From contig JAUVON010000089.1 in assembly GCA_030599175.1 (NCBI GenBank), positions 1 to 9,397 of the forward strand: a DNA stretch of 9,397 bases. The letters run 5' to 3'. A program made the translations under genes and the position numbers. The notes beneath the pieces were generated by a model. That model was not told where the DNA came from. It did no database searches and saw only the letters and a program-made list of their open reading frames with translations. Of the stretch, positions 1-6,350 are shown one piece after another. How positions within the stretch are numbered: position 1 is the stretch's first letter; every line of letters begins with the position of its first letter. Origin of the DNA: Desulfobulbaceae bacterium. Lineage in GTDB: Bacteria; Desulfobacterota; Desulfobulbia; Desulfobulbales; Desulfocapsaceae.

Positions 1-154
1 ACATATTGCCCCGGACAATAATAGAGCATGGTGTGAGTGTTACTTCGCGACGGATCTGAGTGGACTGGTCCCAGCCTGCATCTTTGATTGCCGGAGTAAT
101 GAAAAGATCGCAGATGTCTATTTCGCTGAGTTCTTTTTTATTGATTTTACTCAA
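1..154 (-). CDS. hsdR: Type I restriction enzyme R subunit (HsdR), N-terminal part, runs off left edge
   Basis: This is the first 51 codons of a minus-strand gene that continues beyond base 1. The translation contains LSEIDICDLFITPAIKDAGW followed by a TQIRREVTLT-type stretch and IIVRGN. That pattern is the characteristic start of HsdR subunits of the family whose members read 'LSERDICTKFITPA..AGWD..TQIREEV...IIVRGK'. The family is known to form the DNA-translocating, ATP-dependent nuclease subunit of type I restriction-modification complexes with HsdM and HsdS. The nuclease and helicase motifs lie outside the window, so activity cannot be judged. I chose TTG at 154-152 as the start because GTGAGG (166-161) sits 6 bases upstream; GTG at 166-164 is an in-frame alternative that would put the Shine-Dalgarno inside the gene. 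An in-frame TGA lies at 196-194. Partner genes, if present, would be to the left. Confidence 0.85.
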   Translation of the reverse strand, partial: MSKINKKELSEIDICDLFITPAIKDAGWDQSTQIRREVTLTPCSIIVRGNM

Positions 155-197
155 AACGAACCTCACTGGGTAAAATGCCTTCTGAGTTCCTATTCAG

Positions 198-227
198 ATC
201 ATATAACTTTTGCATATTTCCTTGCAA
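198..227 (-). promoter_or_regulatory. Possible hsdR promoter with TTGCA/TGCAA inverted repeat
   Basis: On the minus strand TTGCAA (227-222) and TATGAT (203-198) are 18 bases apart and lie 44-73 bases upstream of the hsdR start. TATGAT differs from the consensus -10 by one base; the -35 match is weaker. TTGCA (210-214) and TGCAA (223-227) form a 5-bp inverted repeat in the same stretch. The 18-mer at 210-227 matches 16 of 18 positions with the one at 4158-4175 in front of the antitoxin gene. This is a motif match only. Confidence 0.3.
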
Positions 228-265
228 TATAAAAGAGATATTACAGTTAGCTGGCGTCCAAACAA

Positions 266-1420
266 TCAACCATTGCTGCGTGTTTTCGGGAATAATATGA
301 TAATCGGTATAGCGAACAGTGGGATGCAGGTCATTAAGGTGAGGACGGGTTGAATGGTATAGGTGTCTGCTAGTTTCCCGACAATTGGGGCGATAACTCC
401 TCCTAGGCCATAGGCGAAGCCCATCATCAAGCTGGCCACCATAGAGCGCCCTTTAGGAGCCAAAGTCTGGGCCATTGTGACCCCGAGGGGAAGGGGGGCC
501 AGAACGAAGCTGCCGGCAAGAGCAGCCCCAAAATAGATCCAGTTGCCGTTGAGCTGCATAAGTAACCAGAGAGCCGGGGCCATGAACAGGAAGGTGAAAA
601 GAAAAACCGGCTTAAATCCGATGCGGTCGGAAATGTGTCCGGAAAGTAGGCCGCTAAATGTGCCTGATACAAGGAAGATCGCGTAAATCATCCCGGCGGA
701 AACCACGCTGAAACCCTTTTGTACGAAGAATACCGGCATAAATGTCAAGAATGATTGGCCCACCATCGCCCGCAAGAACATGACTAGCCAAATCAAGGCA
801 ATGACTTTCCAAGCGCTCCCCAGACTTTCTTTAAGCGCTCCGAAAAAACCGGAGTGTCTCATACCCTCGCTTTGCGGTTTTGGTATCACCTTCAACAGAA
901 AAGCAAGGACCAGTAAGCCAGCAATCATTGTGGCAGGCATGGCCGTCAAGCCGAAAAAGGCCACGTACCATGTAATGAAGAGAGGACCGAGACCGAAAGC
1001 CAGAGTCCCACCAGTGTTGAATATGGACATGGAAAAACTGGCCTTCGTCCCGGCATAGAGAGGCACCATTCCGGTGACCGAAGGATGGAACATTGAGGAG
1101 CCAACGGCACCGAGAGCTACACACAACAGCAGTATCCAGAAATTGGGGGCAATACCCGAGAGCGGTATAAAGACGACAGTCAGGGACAAACCGATGAAGA
1201 TGAAAGCGCGTGACTGATAACGGTCTGCCAGGTAACCGACGGTCGGCTGGATGATGAAAGCAAGTAGACGCATCGTACCGGCAATGATACCGACCTGGGT
1301 CAAGGTGAGACCAAGTTTATCGACAAAAACGGGAAAAAGAGGGTTGATGAAGGCGGTGTAAAAATCACCGGTAAAATGAACGAGAGTCAGAGCGAAAAGG
1401 ATTTTAAGATTGGAGGACAT
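266..1420 (-). CDS. MFS transporter, fosmidomycin-resistance (Fsr) type
   Basis: Predicted inner-membrane major facilitator of 384 residues with about twelve hydrophobic segments. The N-terminus carries LVHFTGDFYTAFINPLFPVF (residues 13-32), and GSSMFHP lies near 107-113; both are typical of the Fsr drug-efflux branch. The motif A loop between helices 2 and 3 is GYLADRYQSR (62-71), and the corresponding loop in the second half is GHISDRIGFK (261-270). The family exports fosmidomycin-like or other small compounds by proton antiport; the substrate here is unknown. I prefer ATG at 1420 to the in-frame GTG at 1507. The extra 29 residues would be cysteine/tyrosine-rich and unlike the family, and the best -10 box lies inside that extension. 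No strong Shine-Dalgarno precedes 1420. The gene ends TGA at 268-266 and stands alone, with 111 bases to hsdR on the same strand. Confidence 0.88.
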   Translation of the reverse strand: MSSNLKILFALTLVHFTGDFYTAFINPLFPVFVDKLGLTLTQVGIIAGTMRLLAFIIQPTVGYLADRYQSRAFIFIGLSLTVVFIPLSGIAPNFWILLLCVALGAVGSSMFHPSVTGMVPLYAGTKASFSMSIFNTGGTLAFGLGPLFITWYVAFFGLTAMPATMIAGLLVLAFLLKVIPKPQSEGMRHSGFFGALKESLGSAWKVIALIWLVMFLRAMVGQSFLTFMPVFFVQKGFSVVSAGMIYAIFLVSGTFSGLLSGHISDRIGFKPVFLFTFLFMAPALWLLMQLNGNWIYFGAALAGSFVLAPLPLGVTMAQTLAPKGRSMVASLMMGFAYGLGGVIAPIVGKLADTYTIQPVLTLMTCIPLFAIPIIILFPKTRSNG

Positions 1421-1453
1421 GAGGTGAACCGGGTCTGGTGTTTGTTTAAGCTG

Positions 1454-1484
1454 GCTATCTGAACGATAGCTGCTGTAAATTATA
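1454..1484 (-). promoter_or_regulatory. Possible promoter and operator palindrome of the Fsr-type gene
   Basis: On the minus strand TATAAT (1484-1479) follows a TGC in a TGCTATATAAT context, giving an extended -10-like box with no clear -35. Just downstream, where transcription would begin, GCTATC (1454-1459) and GATAGC (1465-1470) form a perfect 6-bp inverted repeat with a 5-base centre. The position, over the likely +1 and about 34 bases before the ATG, suits a repressor operator or a short 5'-leader hairpin. It was found by eye. Confidence 0.35.
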
Positions 1485-1698
1485 TAGCAAGAGCAGATTG
1501 CAGCCACTGTGGCATTATGTCCTAACAGTTATACAGTGAACCTCTTTTTACCGCATTTCAAATGTGATTATTCCGAGCCAAACTCAGCACAAATAATTTA
1601 AATTTTTCTGTTTCAGGGAAATAATTTTCAGTGGCATATAAGAGACTTGAACCAATTCCTAGCACCTCCTCATTCAAGAAACTTGTAAGGTAAAGGGG

Positions 1699-1917
1699 GT
1701 GACCATATTTTTAAAGGTCTTCTACAAATTGTTTTTTGAGTGTCTACACTACGAGTACGGACAAATCAGATTTCATGCCGACTACATCCGTGGACGCTGC
1801 ATAAAAACAAGTATTACTGCTGAAAAAGATGGTACTGTAAAGATAGGAACTGTCAACCGTGGAGAAGCTGCAAGCCGCTGGGTAGATAAATTGAGAGGTA
1901 AGAAACTCTTACAGTAG
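1699..1917 (+). CDS. Small hypothetical protein (72 aa) ending TAG-TAA
   Basis: I do not recognise a named family. The frame starts at GTG (1699), with AAGG (1687-1690) eight bases upstream, and encodes 72 residues. The first 14 are hydrophobic and aromatic. The remainder is basic, with HADYIRGRCIKTSITAEKDG, then GTVNRGEAASRWVDKLRGKK near the C-terminus. The 'NRG.AA.RW...L.GKK' ending reads like a real conserved small protein rather than a chance frame. There is no signal peptide cleavage site and no obvious catalytic motif. It ends TAG (1915-1917) followed directly in frame by TAA. The next gene on the same strand begins 24 bases later, so the two could be co-transcribed. The N-terminal part may be miscalled if the real gene has been truncated. 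Confidence 0.55.
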   Translation: MTIFLKVFYKLFFECLHYEYGQIRFHADYIRGRCIKTSITAEKDGTVKIGTVNRGEAASRWVDKLRGKKLLQ

Positions 1918-1941
1918 TAACAGGCCGGAAAGGAGCGAAGA

Positions 1942-2424
1942 ATGACCAACAATGAGCCCTGTCCCTGCAATTCTGGAAGCCCTCACTCATCCTGTTGTGA
2001 GCCGCTTATCAGCGGCAAGGGAATGGCCATAACGGCTGAGGCTCTAATGCGCTCACGGTACACGGCATATGTGGTCAAGAATGTGGACTACCTGCTCAAG
2101 ACATGGCATCCATCTACAAGACCCTCTAATCTTGACCTTGGGACTATACCAGAATGGTACGGTCTTCATATCGTGAACACAGAGGCTGGAGATGAGTCCG
2201 ATAGCTATGGTACCGTTGAGTTCAAGGCCACATCACTATTACAGGGTAAAATATTGCGGCTCCATGAGAAGAGCAGATTTGTTAAAGAACATGGCCAGTG
2301 GCTCTATGTTGATGGTGATATTAAGGGCGATAGAGCACCTAATACCAGGGTCAAGAAGGTCGGCCGGAACGAGCCTTGTCCTTGCGGGAGCGGCAAGAAG
2401 TTTAAGAAGTGCTGTGGTCCGTGA
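1942..2424 (+). CDS. ychJ: YchJ-family SEC-C metal-binding protein
   Basis: A 160-residue protein with a SEC-C motif at each end: CPC at 7-9 with CC at 18-19, and [13 protein letters not shown] at 146-158. These cysteine clusters bind zinc in SecA and related proteins. Between them is the YchJ middle domain (about 28-135), with [20 protein letters not shown] followed by TWHPSTR, typical of the UPF0225/YchJ family, whose core has an NTF2-like fold. The length is close to that of E. coli YchJ (about 150 residues). The biochemical role of the family is not established; a cytosolic metal-binding or redox-related function is usually assumed. AAGGAG (1930-1935) six bases before ATG supports the start. 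It ends TGA. The small upstream ORF may share its transcript. Confidence 0.92.
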   Translation: MTNNEPCPCNSGSPHSSCCEPLISGKGMAITAEALMRSRYTAYVVKNVDYLLKTWHPSTRPSNLDLGTIPEWYGLHIVNTEAGDESDSYGTVEFKATSLLQGKILRLHEKSRFVKEHGQWLYVDGDIKGDRAPNTRVKKVGRNEPCPCGSGKKFKKCCGP

Positions 2425-2545
2425 TCGACATTTTTGCCTTCATACCCACCGTCATCTTGAGTTCGAAGAGTTGCTATCAATCTCACTCCTCGGGCTCGGC
2501 AGGTCTGGAAGGACGGTATGTTGATTTGGGATAGACAGTAACGGT
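2425..2545. other. Gap between ychJ and the next small ORF; no gene seen
   Basis: This 121-base spacer has no supportable ORF on either strand, no RNA gene and no good terminator hairpin. Its middle (around 2449-2475 and 2486-2512) has the look of intergenic repeat remnants common in bacterial genomes, but no second copy is present in the window to prove it. Confidence 0.4.
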
Positions 2546-2758
2546 GTGCAGGGGCAGTATCAAGAACAAATGTCACTACAGAAGAGAATTGCAGAGATTG
2601 CCGAAGACCTTATCAAGGACGTAGAAATTGATGAGATATGTGATGATGTTTTCTCAACTCTGAACTTTATTGATGTCCACGAGCTCAGTGCCTTACTCCA
2701 GAACTTCTGTAATAAAAAACAAGAAATCCGGGAAGGTCGTTTTAAATTATATAGTTGA
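2546..2758 (+). CDS. Small acidic hypothetical ORF, probably a fragment
   Basis: This frame encodes 70 residues from GTG (2546), or 62 from ATG (2570); neither start has a convincing ribosome binding site. The body, IAEIAEDLIKDVEIDEICDD then VFSTLNFIDVHELSALLQNF, is acidic and looks like two or three amphipathic helices, so it resembles real protein. I have a faint recollection of similar 'EIA.DL..DID.DEI...VF..L.SIDV.EL' stretches inside larger bacterial proteins of unknown function, which would make this a leftover N-terminal or internal piece. The tail (CNKKQEIREGRFKLYS) looks random, as expected after a rearrangement. It stops at TGA (2756-2758), only 10 bases before the ATG of the MFS gene, so translation of the two could be coupled. 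Confidence 0.4.
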   Translation: MQGQYQEQMSLQKRIAEIAEDLIKDVEIDEICDDVFSTLNFIDVHELSALLQNFCNKKQEIREGRFKLYS

Positions 2759-2768
2759 ATATACTTCC

Positions 2769-4007
2769 ATGGCAACAACTTCGACTCGTCGATCTATAAA
2801 ACTACATTACGGCTGGGTCATCGCCTTTACCGGAACAGCAGTGATTTTTGCCTGTCTCGGGTTAGGTCGGTTTGCGCTAGGAATGTTACTACCCGCCATG
2901 GGCACTGCCCTCGATTTGAGCTATGTGCGGATGGGTTTAATCGGTACCGGCAATTTCATAGGTTACATGTTCGCCGTTGCACTGGCCGGCTACGTGGCCC
3001 AGCACCTGGGTGCCCGTCTGACCATTACCCTGGGGCTTGTGTTGGTGGGCATCACCATGATGCTGGTTGGCCGCGCTGAGCATTATTTGCAGATTTTACC
3101 CCTTTACGTGGCCACAGGTATCGGCAGTGGTTTGAGCAATGTGCCCCTTATGGGTCTGGTGTCCCATTGGTTTCTTAAAGAGGCCAGGGGACGGGCAGCC
3201 GGGATCATGCTTTCGGGCAACGGTATCGCCATTCTTGGTGCCGGTCTTTATGTACCCTGGATTAACACTCGGTTCGGCATGGACGGATGGCGCTACGGGT
3301 GGGTCACCATGGGGGTGGTTGTGCTGGGGGTAGCCATTATGACCGCGGTACTCTTACGCAACGATCCCCAGGAAAAAGGAACAACTCCCTTGGGTCGTCA
3401 GGGAGCCTCCTTGAATGTTACTGCCGAGGCACGTGATAGTCGCTCCGGAAAAACCAAATGGATCATGATTCATTTGGGATCGATCTATGCTCTTTTTGGT
3501 GCCACTTATGTTGTTTACGCCACCTTTATCGTTACCACTCTGGTGGACGAACATGGTTTTTCCGAACAGGTGGCTGGGAATTTTTGGGCGGTGGTGGGCG
3601 CTTTAAGTATTTTTTCCGGGCCCTTGTTCGGTTGGCTTTCTGATCGCTGGGGTCGCCGCACCGGCATGCTGACGGTCTTCACTTTGTTCACCCTGGCTTA
3701 CGGGTTGGTTGGGATGCACCTTCCTACGGCATGGCTTTATGCATCCATTGCCCTCTACGGTATCTCAGTGTGGAGTGTCCCCACCATCATGGCCGCGGCC
3801 GTGGGGGATTACCTAGGGCCAACTCGGGCCGCCAAGGCGTTCGGTTTCATTACCCTCTTTTTCGGGATGGGGCAAATCATTGGTCCAGCGTTAGCTGGAT
3901 TTCTAGCGGATGCTACCGGTACTTTCCGTATTGCCTTTGGGATGTGCGCTGCCGCAACTTTGACCGCCATAATCTTGACCTTTTTTCTTCCCCGGATGCG
4001 CCCATGA
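2769..4007 (+). CDS. MFS transporter, YbfB/OFA-like
   Basis: A 412-residue integral membrane transporter with about twelve hydrophobic helices and a hydrophilic central loop (about 197-230). It opens with KLHYGWVI (11-18) and GLGRFALGMLLP (31-42), typical of YbfB/YjiJ and oxalate:formate-antiporter-like MFS proteins. GNFIGY (61-66) lies in helix 2, and the second-half motif A loop is GWLSDRWGRRTG (288-299). The substrate cannot be read from sequence; members move organic anions or are uncharacterised. The frame is open from TTG at 2670, but the extra 33 residues overlap the preceding ORF and look non-homologous, so ATG at 2769 is preferred although no Shine-Dalgarno is visible there. The gene is visibly richer in G and C (many GGG/GCC codons) than the DNA on either side, which hints at a different origin. 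It ends TGA. Confidence 0.88.
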   Translation: MATTSTRRSIKLHYGWVIAFTGTAVIFACLGLGRFALGMLLPAMGTALDLSYVRMGLIGTGNFIGYMFAVALAGYVAQHLGARLTITLGLVLVGITMMLVGRAEHYLQILPLYVATGIGSGLSNVPLMGLVSHWFLKEARGRAAGIMLSGNGIAILGAGLYVPWINTRFGMDGWRYGWVTMGVVVLGVAIMTAVLLRNDPQEKGTTPLGRQGASLNVTAEARDSRSGKTKWIMIHLGSIYALFGATYVVYATFIVTTLVDEHGFSEQVAGNFWAVVGALSIFSGPLFGWLSDRWGRRTGMLTVFTLFTLAYGLVGMHLPTAWLYASIALYGISVWSVPTIMAAAVGDYLGPTRAAKAFGFITLFFGMGQIIGPALAGFLADATGTFRIAFGMCAAATLTAIILTFFLPRMRP

Positions 4008-4014
4008 CTCTCCG

Positions 4015-4101
4015 TTAGCACAAAGAGCAATGCCCACTAAAATTTATGTTAAAGCCGAAACTTTCAAGAGCATCATCCTCATCAAAGAGGTTATCATCCA
4101 T
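4015..4101 (-). CDS. Possible 28-aa peptide ORF, acidic with Cys-rich tail
   Basis: A very short minus-strand frame with ATG at 4101-4099 and GGAG (4113-4110) eight bases upstream, ending TAA at 4017-4015. The peptide begins MDDNLFDEDDALESF, with seven acidic residues in the first 13, and ends FNINFSGHCSLC. It converges on the 3' end of the MFS gene, seven bases away. The acidic first half and Cys/Ser-containing tail resemble a leader-plus-core peptide, but no modification enzyme or exporter of that kind lies beside it. It may equally be a chance ORF or a remnant. The frame is also open further upstream, to 4200, through the inverted repeats, which argues against using a more distal start. 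Confidence 0.25.
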   Translation of the reverse strand: MDDNLFDEDDALESFGFNINFSGHCSLC

Positions 4102-4133
4102 TGTATATTCTCCGTTGCTAAAATTTTTACTGA

Positions 4134-4170
4134 TGCAAAAATGCAATAAAAACTCTCTTGCATATTTGCA
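4134..4170. repeat. 13-bp inverted repeat upstream of the toxin-antitoxin pair
   Basis: TGCAAAAATGCAA (4134-4146) and TTGCATATTTGCA (4158-4170) are reverse complements at 12 of 13 positions, with an 11-base spacer. Each arm itself holds two TGCA half-sites. It lies 64-100 bases before the antitoxin ATG. It could be a multi-site operator for the antitoxin or a stem-loop in a leader transcript. It is not followed by a T-run, so it is a poor terminator in the plus direction. Confidence 0.6.
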
Positions 4171-4187
4171 TGCAACCATATTACAAT
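4158..4187 (+). promoter_or_regulatory. Likely toxin-antitoxin promoter with a palindromic operator
   Basis: TTGCAT (4158-4163) and TACAAT (4182-4187) have an 18-base spacer and sit about 47 bases before the antitoxin ATG. The perfect 10-bp palindrome TTGCATGCAA (4166-4175) lies in the spacer, exactly where a DNA-binding antitoxin would block RNA polymerase. Phd/YefM antitoxins are known to autoregulate through short palindromes of this kind. The assignment to this antitoxin is inference. Confidence 0.45.
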
Positions 4188-4233
4188 GCGCTATATTCAC
4201 ATTTTTAAAACACTTTATTCGGGGTGAAATATA

Positions 4234-4509
4234 ATGCTAAGCATAACTGAAGATATTCTTTCAATCACTGAATTGAAGCGAAATACTAACTCTATTCTCA
4301 AGCAGTTGCATAACACGGGACGCCCGGTAATCCTTACTGTCAATGGCAAAGCAGAAGCGGTAATTATTGATGCTGGCGAATACGAAAAAACCACCCGCGC
4401 TTTAAACCTCTTAAAAATGCTCATCCCGGCGGAAGAAGATATTAAAGAGGGACGTACACGTGAAGCAGAAACTTTTTTCAAAGAGTTTAAAAGTGACAGA
4501 AACATATAA
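4234..4509 (+). CDS. Antitoxin of the Phd/YefM family
   Basis: A 91-residue protein. Its N-terminal two thirds match the Phd/YefM fold: SITELKRNTNSILKQLHNTG (10-29) is the DNA-binding, dimerising helix region, followed by RPVILTVNGKAEAVIIDAGE (30-49), which contains the family's 'P..IT.NGK..AV..' strands. The C-terminal part (about 55-91) is a charged helix expected to wrap and neutralise the toxin. GGGGTGA (4221-4227), six bases before the ATG, makes the start secure. The toxin gene follows in another frame and overlaps its 3' end, so the pair is one operon with translational coupling. The family is unstable in cells and, with its toxin, represses its own promoter; palindromes upstream are consistent with this. 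It ends TAA. Confidence 0.93.
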   Translation: MLSITEDILSITELKRNTNSILKQLHNTGRPVILTVNGKAEAVIIDAGEYEKTTRALNLLKMLIPAEEDIKEGRTREAETFFKEFKSDRNI

Positions 4510-4801
4510 AATTTCCCTCACCCGACATGCCGAAAATGACCTGATCGAAATTTACGACTATATTGCTGTCGACAGTCTGGTTACTGCGTCTGCCTTTGTT
4601 CTGGTGCTTGAAGAAAAAGTGTTCTCTTTGTCCACCATGCCTGAACGTGGGCCTCTTATACCTGAAAACATCCTTCTCGGCACTCGGTATAGACATCTCA
4701 TCCATGGCAAATATCGGATTATTTTCAAGGTGTACGACCAAACAGTTACAGTCCTCAGGGTGATTCATGGCAACATGCTTCTGGAGTTGCAGTCACGTTA
4801 A
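4493..4801 (+). CDS. Toxin of the ParE/RelE superfamily
   Basis: A 102-residue protein with the compact ParE/RelE layout: KISLTRHAENDLIEIYDYIA (6-25) covers the first strand and the helical hairpin, TMPERGPLIPE is at 48-58, and GTRYRHLIHGKYRIIFKVYD (63-82) with VTVLRVIHG (85-93) forms the C-terminal beta sheet. ParE members poison DNA gyrase and RelE members cleave mRNA on the ribosome. The 'EIYDYIA' and 'PERG' features favour the ParE side, but the target is not provable from sequence. I take GTG at 4493 as the start because homologues begin just before the 'Y.ISLT.HAE.DL' motif; it overlaps the antitoxin by 17 bases. GTG at 4460, with GAGGGA upstream, would add 11 residues. It appears intact and ends TAA. 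Confidence 0.9.
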   Translation: MTETYKISLTRHAENDLIEIYDYIAVDSLVTASAFVLVLEEKVFSLSTMPERGPLIPENILLGTRYRHLIHGKYRIIFKVYDQTVTVLRVIHGNMLLELQSR

Positions 4802-4840
4802 TTTGGACCTATAGTCGCTAATATTTAAAAGAGAAATCGC

Positions 4841-6133
4841 ATGGATAGTTACCTCAAAATGATGAAGCGAATGGTCGATCTTTATGACCAACACCTTCAA
4901 CAGTCCGGACATCAAACTGAAAAAAGCGATAGGGTTGCCTCTTTCATTCGAGACTTAGACACTCCTGAATACGATAGGGTTTTAGCAGGGCTGCCGGCCT
5001 TGCTCGGTCAAGACCGGCAAGACCAAGGGGCAGTACCCCGGTATAACTTCGACCAGAACTGTATCGATCGACTGACCCAGCCCGACGACCGCTGGAACAG
5101 AATTGAGGAAATGGTCACGACCTCCCCAGCCTCTCTCGATTTGACTGACAAAAATCAGGCCTTACAAACTTTTGAACTGGCTGAGCTGTTATTGGATCTT
5201 TACCCGTTCGAAAACGAACTGACCGGGATAGAAAACCGAGTCGTAGCTGAGCCTCAAAAGTACCCGACCATCCTCCACCTGGCGGTGAAACTAGCTCTGT
5301 CCAAAACACAATTGAACGCCCTCACCACCCAGACCCACCTGACCGTTGTCGTACCGTTGTTCAAAGAACATAACAGAATCCGATCCAGGAAGATCCATCC
5401 AGCCGGTGAAGATTTCATTCGCAGAAAAGTAGCTGAGTTAAACTGGTTATATGGATCGAAAGCCGATGACACTTTTGATCTGATTTTTGTGGACGACGGT
5501 TGTCCAGAGAAAAGCGGTCTAATCGCTTCAGACATTATCGCAAAGGAGGGTTATGGCAATGTCCGGATCCTTTTCCTGGAGCATGCCATAGCCTCAGGGT
5601 CACCCATGACCAAAGGGCTCAACTCAACTGAGGACAGCCAAAAGGGCGGAGCCATACAATACGGCCTTTGGGAAGCGATCCATCAACCCCGGAAGCAAAC
5701 TGAGTTAATCGTCCTCTATACCGATGCCGACCTGTCTACCAACATTGGCCAGGCCGGTCTATTAATTAAACGGCTCTCTAACAACAAGACCATGTGTGTT
5801 CTGGGATCGAGGTACGACCCTGGCGGTATCTACTGTACCCCGAAGGGGGCCCAGGGGTTGAGCGACAAAGACAGACTCAGGCTGATCTTTCGCCATTATG
5901 TCCGGGCTGAACTGCTGCCCCAGCTTGGCCCGGGAGTTGATACCCAGTGTGGCTTCAAGGCAATCAAGGCCGAGGTTTTGGCTGACACTCTTAAACAAAT
6001 GGTCGACAAAAGATTTTCCTTCGATATGGAGTTGCTTCTGTTGATCACCCTCAACCACGATCAGGGTGGACGAACAATCGTACAGGCTCCAATAGTCTGG
6101 ATTGAATCCAACGCTGAGTCCAACTTTTATTGA
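4841..6133 (+). CDS. GT2-like glycosyltransferase with atypical N-terminal extension
   Basis: A 430-residue soluble protein with no membrane segment. Residues 166-422 form a GT-A type nucleotide-sugar transferase domain: LTVVVPLFKEHNR (167-179) as the first strand, LIFVDDGC (214-221), KGGAIQYG (268-275), LYTDADLSTNIG (292-303) with the DAD metal-binding triplet, GSRYDPGG (322-329), DTQCGFKAI (367-375) and FSFDMELL (392-399). These are as in dolichol-phosphate-mannose-synthase-like GT2 enzymes. Donor and acceptor are unknown. Residues 1-165 are helical, with no GT motif. The domain ends abruptly at IESNAESNFY, without the usual C-terminal tail, while residues 1-52 resemble such a tail. AAAAGAG lies seven bases before the ATG. 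It begins 39 bases after the toxin gene and ends TGA. Confidence 0.85.
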   Translation: MDSYLKMMKRMVDLYDQHLQQSGHQTEKSDRVASFIRDLDTPEYDRVLAGLPALLGQDRQDQGAVPRYNFDQNCIDRLTQPDDRWNRIEEMVTTSPASLDLTDKNQALQTFELAELLLDLYPFENELTGIENRVVAEPQKYPTILHLAVKLALSKTQLNALTTQTHLTVVVPLFKEHNRIRSRKIHPAGEDFIRRKVAELNWLYGSKADDTFDLIFVDDGCPEKSGLIASDIIAKEGYGNVRILFLEHAIASGSPMTKGLNSTEDSQKGGAIQYGLWEAIHQPRKQTELIVLYTDADLSTNIGQAGLLIKRLSNNKTMCVLGSRYDPGGIYCTPKGAQGLSDKDRLRLIFRHYVRAELLPQLGPGVDTQCGFKAIKAEVLADTLKQMVDKRFSFDMELLLLITLNHDQGGRTIVQAPIVWIESNAESNFY

Positions 6134-6350
6134 CCCATAGGCATGTTCCGAGGGAATAAAGTGGAATTATCCATTTCCGCTCTGCGCTTTTACACCCTGA
6201 ATAGAGCAAGACAAGTATATTTTGTTAAAATAGTTGGGTATTTGTTTGCTTTAGAAGTAAAAGAGTACAAGGCTTAACAATATTGCTATTTTCACAGCGA
6301 ACTTGGATTCAATCAAATATCACCAACTGTAGTATAAACACGAAGAGACA
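6134..6350. other. Intergenic region before the HD-GYP gene
   Basis: This 217-base AT-rich stretch has no supportable gene. ATTTTGTTAA (6219-6228) and TTAACAATAT (6274-6283) are reverse complements at 9 of 10 positions but are 45 bases apart. A TATAAA (6333-6338) lies too near the ATG, and without a matching -35, to be called a promoter. No terminator hairpin with a T-run follows the glycosyltransferase. Confidence 0.4.

Noticed and set aside
2425..2545. Possible dispersed intergenic repeat after ychJ
   Set aside because: The wording of the sequence is reminiscent of such repeats, but there is no second copy in the window and no clean inverted structure.
4046..4234. Plus-strand ORF of 62 codons between the MFS gene and the antitoxin
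   Set aside because: It has no Shine-Dalgarno, runs through the inverted repeats and the proposed promoter, and its translation looks random.
6131..6220. Read-through of the glycosyltransferase TGA as selenocysteine
   Set aside because: The in-frame sequence after TGA does not resemble a glycosyltransferase tail, and no convincing stem-loop follows the codon.
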